NCBI RefSeq assembly: GCF_017876405.1
Contig: NZ_JAGINW010000001.1
Location: 9,313,203-9,377,202 of the forward strand
Length of the DNA stretch: 64,000 bases
Direction: 5' to 3'
DNA from: Kibdelosporangium banguiense
GTDB taxonomy: Bacteria > Actinomycetota > Actinomycetes > Mycobacteriales > Pseudonocardiaceae
Both the position numbers and the translations under genes were made by a program. Of the stretch, positions 52,021 through 61,800 are shown in pieces. The notes beneath the pieces were generated by a model, which did not search any database, was not told the origin of the DNA, and saw nothing but the letters and a program-made list of their open reading frames with translations. How positions within the stretch are numbered: the first letter of the stretch is position 1; each line of letters opens with the position of its first letter.

Positions 52021-53921
52021 GCGCACTACACCCCTACGACCCGCTCAGCGCGGACGAGATCACTGCCGCTGTCAACGCGGTGCGCTCCGGCAAGCCTGAA
52101 CTGACCGAGCCACGGTTCCCGCTCGTCCGCACAGACCCGCCAGCCAAGGACGTCGTCCGCAGGCAGGACCCGGCATTCACCAGGGCCGCGTTCCTGGTCG
52201 TCTATGACCGTGCCGACGCGGCCACCTACGAGGCCCGCGTCGACCTGGCCACGGGCAAGATCACCGACTGGGCGCACATTCCCGGCGTGCAGCCCGCGAT
52301 CATGATCGAAGAAATCATGATGCTCGACGAGATCGTCCGCAACGACCCCGCCGCGGTCGCCGCACTGGCCCGCCACGGCGTACACGACCTGGACCTGCTG
52401 CAGATCGACCCGTGGTCCACCGGGACACTGCCGGTCGACGGCGTCTCGGCCCGCAGGCGGATCATCCGCGCCAGCGCCTACGTCCGCGAGTACACAACGG
52501 ACAACGGTTACGCCCGTCCAGTCGGCAACCTCGTCTTCGTGATCGACTGCAACGACAAGTCAGTCGCCGCCATCCAAGAAGGCGACCCGATCCCCCTGCC
52601 ACCCGAAAGCGGCAACTACGACGTCGACAGTGTCGGCCCACTGCGCACGGATCTGCGTCCCCTGGAGATCATCCAGAGCCAGGGGCCGTCGTTCACCGTC
52701 ACCGGTCACGTCATCGAATGGCAACGCTGGCGCATGCACGTCCACATCGACGCCGTCGAAGGCCTCGTGATCAGCGACGTGTCCTACCTGGACGGTGACC
52801 GTCGCCGATCGATCCTGCACCGGGCCGCCATCAGCGAAATGGTCGTCCCCTACGGCGACACCAGCAACGACTTCTACTTCCGCAACGTCTTCGACGCCGG
52901 CGAATACAACCTCGGCAAGACAGTCGGATCACTGTCGCTCGGCTGCGACTGCCTCGGCGAGATCCGCTACCTCGACGCAGTCCTCGCCGACGAAGCCGGC
53001 ACGCCGCAGACCATCACCAACGCGATCTGCATGCACGAAGAGGACTACGGAATCCTCTGGAAACACTGGAACTTCCGCTACACCGACCAGCCCGAGGTCC
53101 GCCGGTCCCGCCGCTTCGTCGTCTCGGCCATCCACACCATCGGCAACTACGAATACGGCTTCTTCTGGTACTTCTACCTCGACGGAACCATCCAGTTCGA
53201 AGCCAAACTGACCGGCATCGTCCAAACCCGAGCCGTCGCGCCCGGCGCGACCCCTGAGTTCGGCACCCTTGTCGCGCCCCAGCTCGACGCACCCAACCAC
53301 CAGCACCTGTTCAACATGCGCCTCGACTTCGAGGTCGATGGGCCGAACAACACCGTCCTCGAAGTCGACGCCGTCGGCATGCCGATGGGTCCCGGCAACG
53401 AACACGGCAACGCCATCGTCGCCCGCAAAACCGAGATCACCAACGAACGCGACGCACGACGAGCCTGCGACCCCACCACCGCACGCACCTGGAAAGTGAT
53501 CAACCCAGGCGTCACCAACCGATTCGGCGAACCAGTCGGCTACAAACTCGTGCCCTTCGTCGGCCCCACCCTGCTGGCCGCCCCGGAAAGCGACCTCGCC
53601 AAACGAGCCGAGTTCGCCCGTCACCACCTCTGGGTCACCCGCTACCACGCAGCCGAGACACACGCCGCCGGCGACTACCCCAACCAGCACCCCGGCGACG
53701 GCCTCGGCGAATGGGTCAAACAAGAACGCGACCTGGTCAACCAGGACATCGTCCTCTGGCACACCTTCGGCACCTCCCACCTGCCCCGGCCAGAGGACTG
53801 GCCGATCATGCCCTGCGACTACGTCGGCTTCTCCCTCAAACCCGCCGGCTTCTTCGACCGCAACCCCGCACTGGACATACCACCCCCATCCGGTCAAGGC
53901 ACTGGACACTGCCACGCCTGA
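52017..53921 (+). CDS. Copper-containing primary-amine oxidase (TPQ)
   Basis: The 634-residue enzyme oxidises a primary amine to an aldehyde, ammonia and H2O2. Tyr378 in TIGNYEYG is the precursor of the topaquinone cofactor. Asp293 in NVFDAGEYNLG is the catalytic base, 85 residues before it, matching Arthrobacter amine oxidase (298 and 382). Copper ligands are His428 and His430 (NHQHLFNM) and His582 (LWHTFGTSHLPRPEDWP). There is no signal peptide, so it works inside the cell. The GTG start overlaps the permease stop (GTGA). Phenylethylamine- or histamine-like substrates are typical. Confidence 0.97.
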   Translation: MSALHPYDPLSADEITAAVNAVRSGKPELTEPRFPLVRTDPPAKDVVRRQDPAFTRAAFLVVYDRADAATYEARVDLATGKITDWAHIPGVQPAIMIEEIMMLDEIVRNDPAAVAALARHGVHDLDLLQIDPWSTGTLPVDGVSARRRIIRASAYVREYTTDNGYARPVGNLVFVIDCNDKSVAAIQEGDPIPLPPESGNYDVDSVGPLRTDLRPLEIIQSQGPSFTVTGHVIEWQRWRMHVHIDAVEGLVISDVSYLDGDRRRSILHRAAISEMVVPYGDTSNDFYFRNVFDAGEYNLGKTVGSLSLGCDCLGEIRYLDAVLADEAGTPQTITNAICMHEEDYGILWKHWNFRYTDQPEVRRSRRFVVSAIHTIGNYEYGFFWYFYLDGTIQFEAKLTGIVQTRAVAPGATPEFGTLVAPQLDAPNHQHLFNMRLDFEVDGPNNTVLEVDAVGMPMGPGNEHGNAIVARKTEITNERDARRACDPTTARTWKVINPGVTNRFGEPVGYKLVPFVGPTLLAAPESDLAKRAEFARHHLWVTRYHAAETHAAGDYPNQHPGDGLGEWVKQERDLVNQDIVLWHTFGTSHLPRPEDWPIMPCDYVGFSLKPAGFFDRNPALDIPPPSGQGTGHCHA

Positions 53922-54251
53922 ACGACCGGCTCATCCCGGGCTGAACCTTGACTGCGCCGGTGTTATCGGCCACGCTCGTCTAGGGTTGTGACGAGCACCA
54001 CTTCCAGCGTTGTCAACTTCGCAGGTGTGTAAGCCAATTGCACTTGCCCGACGAACAGACCGGGATGTTAGCGCTAACATAATATTGGGACAACCGCCTC
54101 CCCGACCTGCCGGGCCGTCGGCGACACGGCCACGGCAGCCTTCGGCAATCCGCTTCCACAGCAGGGTTTCCGGGCATCGCCCCGCTCCGCGCGAACAACG
54201 GCTGTTCAGCGTCCACAGTGCACTAGTTCCCTGGATGGAAAGGGGCGCGGG
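53922..54251. other. Intergenic region with the GH127 promoter
   Basis: No gene is seen. It holds the 3' end region of the amine oxidase, a TTGACT at 53951 without a clear partner, a LacI-type palindrome at 54065-54080 overlapping a TAATAT (54080-54085), and the leader of the GH127 gene. Confidence 0.5.
54065..54080. promoter_or_regulatory. LacI-type palindromic operator
   Basis: ATGTTAGCGCTAACAT is a perfect 16-base palindrome with the central CG typical of LacI-family operators. It touches a -10-like TAATAT and precedes the arabinofuranosidase by 171 bases. No lacI gene lies in the window. Confidence 0.65.
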
Positions 54252-56576
54252 ATGTCCTCCTCCCTCAGCCGTAGGCGGCTTCTGCAAGCCACCGGAGCCG
54301 CAGCGGTCGCATCCGCGGCGGGGTACTACCTCGGCGGCTCGCCCGCCCACGCGGCCATCGCACCGGTCAGGGCCGATATCGGGGTGTCGGCGTATCCCTT
54401 TCAACTCGGCCAGGTCCGGCTGACCGCGAGCCGGTGGCTGGACAACCAGAACCGCACGGTGAACTACCTGCGGTTCGTCAACGTCGACCGGTTGCTGTAC
54501 AACTTCCGGACCAACCACCGGCTGTCCACCAACGGCGCCGCTTCCAACGGCGGCTGGGACGCTCCGACATTCCCGTTCCGCACCCACATGCAGGGACACT
54601 TCCTCACGGCGTGGGCGCAGGTGTACGCCTTGACGGGCGACACCACGTGCCGCGACAAGGCCAACTACATGGTCGCCGAGATGGCCAAGTGCCAAGCCAA
54701 CAACAGCGCCGCCGGGTTCAACACCGGGTACCTGTCGGGATTTGCCGAGTCCGACTTCAGCGCTCTGGAGGCGCGGACCCTGACCAACGGCAACGTGCCG
54801 TACTACTGCATCCACAAGACCCTGGCCGGTCTTCTGGACGTGTGGCGCTACATGGAAAGCACGCAAGCGCGCGACGTGCTCTTGCGGCTTGCGGGGTGGG
54901 TCGACTGGCGCACCGGCCGGCTGACCAGCCAGCAGATGCAGTCCATGCTGCAGACGGAATTCGGTGGTATGAACGCCGTTCTGGCCGACCTGTACCAGCA
55001 GACAGGCGACTCGCGGTGGCTCACCGCCGCCCAGCGCTTCGATCACGCCGCGGTGTTCAACCCGCTGGCAGCCAACCAGGACCAGCTCAACGGACTGCAC
55101 GCCAACACCCAGGTGCCCAAGTGGATCGGCGCGGCCCGGGAGTACAAGGCCACCGGCACCACCCGCTACCGCGACATCGCCACCAACGCCTGGAACATCT
55201 GCGTCAACGCGCACACCTACGTCATCGGCGGCAACAGCCAGGCCGAGCATTTCCGGCCGCCCAACGCCGTCGCCGGTTACCTCTCCAAGGACACCTGCGA
55301 AAGCTGCAACACCTACAACATGCTCAAGCTCACCCGGGAGCTGTTCACGTTGGACCCCAACCGGGTCCCCCTGTTCGACTACTACGAGCGGGCATGGCTG
55401 AACCAGATGATCGGCCAGCAGAACCCGGCCGACAGCCGCGGGCACGTCACCTACTTCACCCCGCTCAACCCGGGCGGCCGCCGTGGCGTGGGCCCGGCGT
55501 GGGGCGGCGGCACATGGAGCACCGACTACGACTCCTTCTGGTGCTGTCAGGGCACGGGCCTGGAGGTCCACACCACGCTGATGGACTCCATCTACTTCTA
55601 CAACGACACCACCTTGATCGTGAACATGTTCCTGCCATCGGTGCTCAACTGGTCGCAGCGCGGAATCACGGTCACGCAGACCACGTCGTACCCGGTCAGC
55701 GACACCACGACCCTGCAGGTCACCGGCAACGTCAGCGGAACGTGGCCGATGCGCATCCGCATCCCCGGCTGGACCACCGGCGCCACCATCAGCGTCAACG
55801 GCACAGCCCAGAACATCCCCACCACACCAGGCAGTTACGCCACCTTGACCCGCTCGTGGACCTCCGGCGACACAGTCACCCTCAGCATGCCGATGCGAAT
55901 CGTCATGCGGGCGGCCAACGACAACCCGAACGTCGCCGCAGTCACTTACGGCCCAACGGTTCTGTCCGGTAACTATGGAAACACCGCGCTGAGCTCCCTG
56001 CCGTCACTGACCACCTCCTCGATTACGAGGACCAGCAACAGTTCCCTCGCTTTCACCGCCACCGCCAACGGCTCCACGGTCAACCTTGGCCCCTTTTACG
56101 ACGCACACGGCCACAACTACACGGTCTACTGGAACGCGAGCGGCCAGAGCAGCAACACTTCCCGCCTTGTCAACGTGGGCAGCGGTCTCGTGCTCGGCAT
56201 CCAGGACATGTCCACGGCCGACGGCGGCCGCGCGTTGCAGTGGAACGATTCGGGCACCGCGGACCACAACTGGGAGATCATCACCGACGGAACCGCGGTC
56301 CGCTTCCGCAACGCCAACAGCGGCAAGGTACTCGGCGTACGCGACATGTCCACTGCGGACAACGCACATGTCCTGCAGTGGTCGGACAACGGCACTGCCG
56401 ACCACAGGTGGACGCTGCTCGACCTGGGGGACGGAACGTACAAAATCCGCAACGCCAACAGCGGCAAGCTGCTCGGCATCGAGAACAGCTCCACCACCAA
56501 CGGCGCCTTCGCCGTCCAGGACTCCGACAACGGCACCCCGGACAACCGATGGCGAATCGTACGCAACAGCCAGTAG
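54252..56576 (+). CDS. GH127 beta-L-arabinofuranosidase with C-terminal ricin-type lectin
   Basis: The 774-residue enzyme is exported by Tat: SRRRLLQATG begins a signal ending near AHA at residue 34. The GH127 zinc-thiolate site is complete: Glu350 and Cys352 in CESCNTYN, and Cys431/Cys432 in FWCCQGTG. These correspond to Glu338, Cys340, Cys417 (nucleophile) and Cys418 of bifidobacterial HypBA1. Glu332 in SQAEHFRP fits the acid/base. A beta-trefoil lectin (about 633-774) has three repeats of the NANSGKVLGVRDMSTADNAH kind. It should release L-arabinofuranose from plant glycans outside the cell. The LacI-type operator upstream implies sugar induction. Confidence 0.92.
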   Translation: MSSSLSRRRLLQATGAAAVASAAGYYLGGSPAHAAIAPVRADIGVSAYPFQLGQVRLTASRWLDNQNRTVNYLRFVNVDRLLYNFRTNHRLSTNGAASNGGWDAPTFPFRTHMQGHFLTAWAQVYALTGDTTCRDKANYMVAEMAKCQANNSAAGFNTGYLSGFAESDFSALEARTLTNGNVPYYCIHKTLAGLLDVWRYMESTQARDVLLRLAGWVDWRTGRLTSQQMQSMLQTEFGGMNAVLADLYQQTGDSRWLTAAQRFDHAAVFNPLAANQDQLNGLHANTQVPKWIGAAREYKATGTTRYRDIATNAWNICVNAHTYVIGGNSQAEHFRPPNAVAGYLSKDTCESCNTYNMLKLTRELFTLDPNRVPLFDYYERAWLNQMIGQQNPADSRGHVTYFTPLNPGGRRGVGPAWGGGTWSTDYDSFWCCQGTGLEVHTTLMDSIYFYNDTTLIVNMFLPSVLNWSQRGITVTQTTSYPVSDTTTLQVTGNVSGTWPMRIRIPGWTTGATISVNGTAQNIPTTPGSYATLTRSWTSGDTVTLSMPMRIVMRAANDNPNVAAVTYGPTVLSGNYGNTALSSLPSLTTSSITRTSNSSLAFTATANGSTVNLGPFYDAHGHNYTVYWNASGQSSNTSRLVNVGSGLVLGIQDMSTADGGRALQWNDSGTADHNWEIITDGTAVRFRNANSGKVLGVRDMSTADNAHVLQWSDNGTADHRWTLLDLGDGTYKIRNANSGKLLGIENSSTTNGAFAVQDSDNGTPDNRWRIVRNSQ

Positions 56577-56636
56577 TGCGCGTCGCGGGCCCTGTTGAGC
56601 CTGGCTTCTGGTGATGGTATCGCTCGATCGGCCGCA

Positions 56637-56675
56637 ATAAGACTGAACCATTTCGGCAGATAAGACTGAACCATT
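56637..56675. repeat. Two direct repeats, 23-base period
   Basis: ATAAGACTGAACCATT occurs exactly at 56637-56652 and 56660-56675. The 23-base period is close to two helical turns, as for activators that bind side by side. The repeats stand between the GH127 and GH39-like genes. Confidence 0.6.
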
Positions 56676-56713
56676 GCGTTGCCCGCAACAGGTCGCGTAC
56701 GGTGGCCAGTTGA

Positions 56714-56727
56714 TCGAACCGGTTCGA
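56714..56727. promoter_or_regulatory. LacI-type palindromic operator before the GH39-like gene
   Basis: TCGAACCGGTTCGA is a perfect 14-base palindrome with the central CG of LacI-family sites, 181 bases upstream of the start codon. Confidence 0.5.
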
Positions 56728-56908
56728 CCCCGTCGGAGTCCCCATGGTTCAACGGCGAACTATCCGTCGCATGCCGGCCGCACTGACCGCGGCTGCCTTG
56801 CCGATCCTGCCCGGCCTCCGTATCCGCCTGTCCGCCGGCTGCCTGTCGACCAGCCGGTTGCCCGTTCGGTGATCTCGTGCACTCCGTCCCTGCTGCCAAA
56901 GGAGCCAC

Positions 56909-58732
56909 ATGGACACCAGACGCCTGAAGTGGCGAAGATATCTGCGCAGAACCGCCGCGTTCCTCGCCGCCGCGTCCATCGTCACGCTCGCCGCGCCCGC
57001 CCAGGCCGCGGACGAGTCCATCACCGTCAACTTCTCCGTCGCCGGTGGCTCACCGACCTACCGAGCCTCCGGCTGGATCTACGGCATGACCGAGAACGCT
57101 TCCGGACCCGCTGACCACTTCTACCGGGACGTGAAGTTCCGGTACATGCGCGCCGGTGGAGCACAACTCGACAGCCCGGGTGGCTGGGTGTCGGGCCGTT
57201 ACGACCGCCGGTGGAACTCCACCCGCGCCCAGTTGCTGCGAACCCGTTCGCTGGGCGGTGAATTCGTCCTGCTCGTGCACGACCTGTGGGGCGCGGACGG
57301 CTATCCGATCTCCCGCTTCCCTGGCGACAACGGCAACTGGACCGACTACGACAACTTCCTCACCCGCCTGATCGACGACGTACGGGCGACCGGCGCCCCG
57401 GTGCAGTGGGACCTCTGGAACGAACCCAACATCACGCTGTTCTGGAACCGGCCCCAGTCCCAGTACTTCGAGCTGTGGCGGCGTACCTACCAACGTGTCC
57501 GGGCCGTCTTCCCCGCGCACCTGATCGTCGGCCCGAGCTGTGCGTGCGTCCCGTCGACCGGCAACGGGTGGTGGACCCAGTACCTGGACTTCGTGCGGTC
57601 CGGCAATGTCGTTCCCGACATCGTCAGCTGGCACTCCCTGCCGGGAGATCCAGTGGCGAACGTGGCGGCCGCGAACTCCTCATTGGACTCCCGGGGTATC
57701 CCGCACCCGCGGCCGTATCAGATCAACGAGTACGGGGCGTCCAACGAGCAGAATCCCGGTGACGGCTCCTGGTACATCGCCCGTCTGGAGCGAGCCGGCG
57801 CCGACGGCCTGCGCGCCAACTGGGCCGGCGGCGGGAACCTGCACAACGACCTCGGCAACCTGCTCGTGCGCAACTCGGCCGGGCAGCACCAGCCGAAGGG
57901 CGAATGGTGGGTCTATCGCTTCTACGGCTCGCAGACCGGCCAGATCGCCTCGGTCACCCCGAGCCCGAACTACGACGCGTTCGCCACAAAGGCACCGGAC
58001 GTCGCGAAAGTCCTCGTCGGTGGCGGGCGCACGACCGGCAATATCGCGGTCAACCTGCAGCGCCTGGACACCACAAGCGGCATCGTGCAGAACAACCAGG
58101 TACGTGTGATCGCACAGCGCATCCCGCACAACGGGGGCGCCGCCGTCACCGGCCCGGTCACGATCCAGAACTCCGTCGTGTCCCTGTCCGGCAACGCCAC
58201 CACGGTGAACCTGCCGCACAGCAATGCCGACGACACGTTCACGATCACACTCGTGCCGCCTTCGGACGCCGGTTTCCAGTCCGTGGCCGTCGCCCAGCAT
58301 TCCCAGCAGTGCCTGGACAACACCAACTCCAGCACCGCCGAGGGCAACCAGCAACAGCAGTCGCCCTGCGAAGGCGGCGACCAGCAACTCTGGAACTTCC
58401 GCCCGGTGGCCGGCGTCGCCGACACCTACACCGTCGTCAACCAGCAGACGGGTAAGTGCCTCGATGTCAACGGCTCCGCCACCACGGACGGCGCCGCCGT
58501 TCAACAGCGCAGCTGTGTTGCCGCGACCCTCAGCCAGCAGTTCACCCCGCGAAAGGTCACCTACTCCGGCAACGACCCCCATGACTATCAACTCGTCGCC
58601 CGGCACAGCGGCAAGTGCATGGACGTCAACGGGGTGTCCACCGCTGCGGGAGCCCCCGTCATCCAGTGGTCCTGCAAGCCCGTGAACCAGGGCAACCAGC
58701 TCAACCAGACCTGGCGGCTGCTGGGCCGCTAG
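56909..58732 (+). CDS. Secreted clan GH-A glycoside hydrolase (GH39-like) with ricin-type lectin
   Basis: The 607-residue protein has a signal peptide (RRYLRRTAAFLAAASIVTLA, cleavage near AQA at 33). A TIM-barrel domain covers about 35-330, with the acid/base Glu172 in DLWNEPN and the likely nucleophile Glu274 in QINEYGASNE, spaced as in clan GH-A retaining enzymes. A beta-sandwich follows to about 450, and then a ricin-B beta-trefoil (456-605) with Q-x-W-like repeats and CLDVNGSATT, CMDVNGVSTA. The exact family is uncertain; GH39 fits best. It probably acts on plant or microbial polysaccharide together with the GH127 enzyme. Confidence 0.85.
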   Translation: MDTRRLKWRRYLRRTAAFLAAASIVTLAAPAQAADESITVNFSVAGGSPTYRASGWIYGMTENASGPADHFYRDVKFRYMRAGGAQLDSPGGWVSGRYDRRWNSTRAQLLRTRSLGGEFVLLVHDLWGADGYPISRFPGDNGNWTDYDNFLTRLIDDVRATGAPVQWDLWNEPNITLFWNRPQSQYFELWRRTYQRVRAVFPAHLIVGPSCACVPSTGNGWWTQYLDFVRSGNVVPDIVSWHSLPGDPVANVAAANSSLDSRGIPHPRPYQINEYGASNEQNPGDGSWYIARLERAGADGLRANWAGGGNLHNDLGNLLVRNSAGQHQPKGEWWVYRFYGSQTGQIASVTPSPNYDAFATKAPDVAKVLVGGGRTTGNIAVNLQRLDTTSGIVQNNQVRVIAQRIPHNGGAAVTGPVTIQNSVVSLSGNATTVNLPHSNADDTFTITLVPPSDAGFQSVAVAQHSQQCLDNTNSSTAEGNQQQQSPCEGGDQQLWNFRPVAGVADTYTVVNQQTGKCLDVNGSATTDGAAVQQRSCVAATLSQQFTPRKVTYSGNDPHDYQLVARHSGKCMDVNGVSTAAGAPVIQWSCKPVNQGNQLNQTWRLLGR

Positions 58733-58769
58733 CGGCCCGGTTTTGCCGATCCAGGTTTTTTCATCCAGC

Positions 58770-58789
58770 TTCTGGGAGCGCTTCCAGAA
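58770..58789. promoter_or_regulatory. CebR-like operator before the ThuA/sugar dehydrogenase gene
   Basis: TTCTGGGAGCGCTTCCAGAA is a 20-base palindrome with one mismatched pair. Its core TGGGAGCGCTTCCA differs by one base from the Streptomyces CebR box TGGGAGCGCTCCCA, the cello-oligosaccharide switch. Confidence 0.65.
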
Positions 58790-58792
58790 GGA

Positions 58793-58832
58793 GGGCTCCT
58801 CCCCGTGATCGCACCGTCACGGGGAGGAGCTC
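58793..58832. terminator. Strong GC hairpin between operator and gene
   Basis: GCTCCTCCCCGTG (58795-58807) and its exact complement (58818-58830) form a 13-pair stem, extendable by two pairs, with a ten-base loop. No T-run follows. It may end the GH39-like transcript, or act as an attenuator in the leader of the next gene, because it lies downstream of the CebR-like operator and 48 bases before the ATG. Confidence 0.6.
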
Positions 58833-58880
58833 GATCCGGACGGTCGCCGCTACCCCTTCCCCTGCACAGGAAGCGGACAC

Positions 58881-61800
58881 ATGAGACACACATTCGTCAG
58901 GCTGATGACCTTGATCGCCGGTCTGCTGCTGGTGATCACCACGACCGCGCCCGCCGCGCCCGCCCAGGCCGCGGCGGGCGAGAAGGTGTTGCTGTTCACC
59001 AAGACCGCGGCCGGAGCGTTCCGGCACGACTCCATCCCGGCAGGCGTGAGCATGTTCCAGCAGATGGCCGCGGACAACGGGTGGCAGATGACCCACTCGG
59101 AGGACTCGACCGTCTTCAACGACGCCACGCTGGCCGGCTTCAACGTGATCATCATGTTCCAGACCTCGGGCATGGTCTGGGACAACGACTCCCAGCGCGC
59201 CGCGGTACAGAAGTACGTGCGCAACGGAGGCGGCATCGTCGCCATCCACAACGCCACGGACATGAACATCGAGAACCAGTTCCCGTGGTGGGACCAGATG
59301 CTCGGGATGACCATGACCCAGCACTCGGCCACCGTCGCGGGCACGGCGAAGGTCGCCGACCAGGTGCACCCGTCGGGTCAGGGGCTGCCCCAGCGGTGGA
59401 ACCGCACTGAGGAGTGGTACAACTTCGACCGCAACGCCCGTGGCAACGTGCATGTGCTGGTGACGGCGGACGAGACCACCTACAACCCGGGCTCCTCGGC
59501 GATGGGATCCGATCACCCGATCTCCTGGTGCCGCAACTTCGAGGGCGGCCGGTTGTGGGCGACGGCCATGGGGCATCAGGCTTCCTCGTACTCCGAGCCA
59601 CTGTTCCGCACCCACATCCTCGGTGGCGTCCAGACAGCCGCCGGCACCCGTTCGGCTGACTGCGCCCCGACCGTGTGGTCGAACTACGACAAGGTGGAAC
59701 TGGACGGCAACACGCTGGCGCCCAGCGCACTCGAGGTCGCTCCCGACCGGCGGGTGTTCTACACCCAGTACGGCGGCCAGCTCAAGATCTACAAGCCGGA
59801 CACGCGGGCCACGGTCGTGGCCGGCACGCTCAACGTCTACACCGGCGGTGAGGACGGCCTGGCAGGCATCGCACTCGATCCCGGCTTCGCCACGAACAAA
59901 TGGGTGTACCTGTACTACTCCCCCGCGGGCAGTGCTGAGACCAACCGGGTGTCCCGATTCACCATCAACGGCGACACCCTGGATCTGGCCAGCGAGAAGA
60001 TTCTGCTGTCCATTCCGGCCGCGCGCCGCTCCGAGCCCGGGCACACGGGCGGTTACCTGACCTTCGGTCCCAACGGGAACCTCTACATCGGCGTCGGCGA
60101 CGACACCAACCCCAATGAGTCCAGCGGTTACGCACCGATCGACGAGCGTTCGGGACGCGACCTTTTCGACGCGCAGAAGACCTCTGCCAACACCAATGAC
60201 CTGCGCGGCAAGATCCTCCGCATCCACCCGGAATCCGGTGGTACGTACACGGTTCCGGCCGGAAACCTCTTCCCCGCCGGGACCGCTCAGACCAAGCCCG
60301 AGATCTACGCGATGGGCTTCCGCAACCCGTTCCGGTTCACTGTGGACACCGACGGGACGATCTACATGGCCGACTACGGCCCGGATGCCGGCTCCGACAA
60401 CGCCAACCGCGGACCCGCCGGGCTGGTCGAGTGGAACGTGATCAAGTCGCCGGGCAACTACGGCTGGCCGTACTGCGTGGCCAACAACATCGCGTTCAAC
60501 GACTTCAACTTCGCCACCAACAGCTCAGGCGCCAAGTTCAACTGCGGGGCGCCGGTGAACAACTCGCCGAACAACACCGGAATGACGAACCTTCCCGCGG
60601 CCCGCGCGGCGAACGTGTGGTACGGCAACGGCAGCAACGGCAACGCCTTCCCAGAAATGGGCACGGGCGGCGAGGCTCCGATGGCCTTCCCAGTGTACCA
60701 CTACGACGCCAACAACCCGTCGGCCACCAAATTCCCGCAGTACTTCGACAAGACGCCGTTCTTCGGCGAGTGGTCGCGCAACACCATGCACGAGTTCCGG
60801 CTGGACTCCTCGGGCAACCTGCTCAAGATCAACCGGTTCCTGGCGAACCTGCAGTTCAAGTCGCCGATGGACATGAAGTTCGGCCCGGACGGATCGATGT
60901 ACCTGCTGGAGTGGGGCACCGGATTCGGCCGGGACAACGCCGACTCGGCGCTGTTCCGGATCGACTACACCTCCGGCAGCCGCGCCCCGGTCGCCCGCGC
61001 CACCGCCACTCCCTCGTCCGGTACCTCGCCGCTGACAGTGGCCTTCTCCAGTGCCGGATCGTCCGATCCGGACGGCACCGCACTGACCTATCGCTGGGCC
61101 TTCGGTGACGGCACCACTTCCACCGCTGCCAACCCGTCGCACACCTACTCCACGCGCGGCCAGTTCAACGCACAGCTGACGGTCACCGACGGGGAAGGCA
61201 AGACCGGAGTGGCCAACGTGACGATCACCTCCGGCAACACCACGCCCACGGTCCAGCTCAGCGCACCGGCCCACGGCGGGATGTTCGACTTCGGGGACCG
61301 CGTGCCGTACACCGTGAACGTCACCGACCCCGAGGACGGAACCATCGACTGCGCACGGGTCATCACCACGCCCGCGCTGGGCCACGACCAGCACGCGCAT
61401 CCGCTTGAGCCGCAGCCCGGCTGCTCCGGGACGATCGTGACCAGCGCGGACACCGGACACGGTGCGGACGCGAACCTGTTCTACGCGGTCGACTCGGTCT
61501 ACACCGACAAAGGGGCCACCGGGGTTCCCGCACTGACCGGCCGGACCCAGGCCGTGTTGCAGCCCAAGCACAAGCAGGCCGAGTACTTCACCAACTCGTC
61601 CGGGATCCGGGTCGTGGCCCAGGCCGGCGCCGAGGGCGGCCAGCGGATCGGGGACATCGGCAACAACGACTGGATCTCGTTCACCCCGATGAACCTGACC
61701 AACATCAACCAGGTCTCCTTCCGGGTGTCCTCGCCGGGTCCTGGGGGGACGATCGAGTTGCGGGCGGGTTCGCCGACCGGAACGCTGGTGGCGACCGCGA

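Larger units (their letters stand above)
56577..56908. other. Intergenic region with direct repeats and a palindrome
   Basis: No gene is seen. It holds two 16-base direct repeats (56637-56652 and 56660-56675), a short GTTGC-cc-GCAAC hairpin at 56678-56689, and the palindrome at 56714-56727. Confidence 0.5.
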
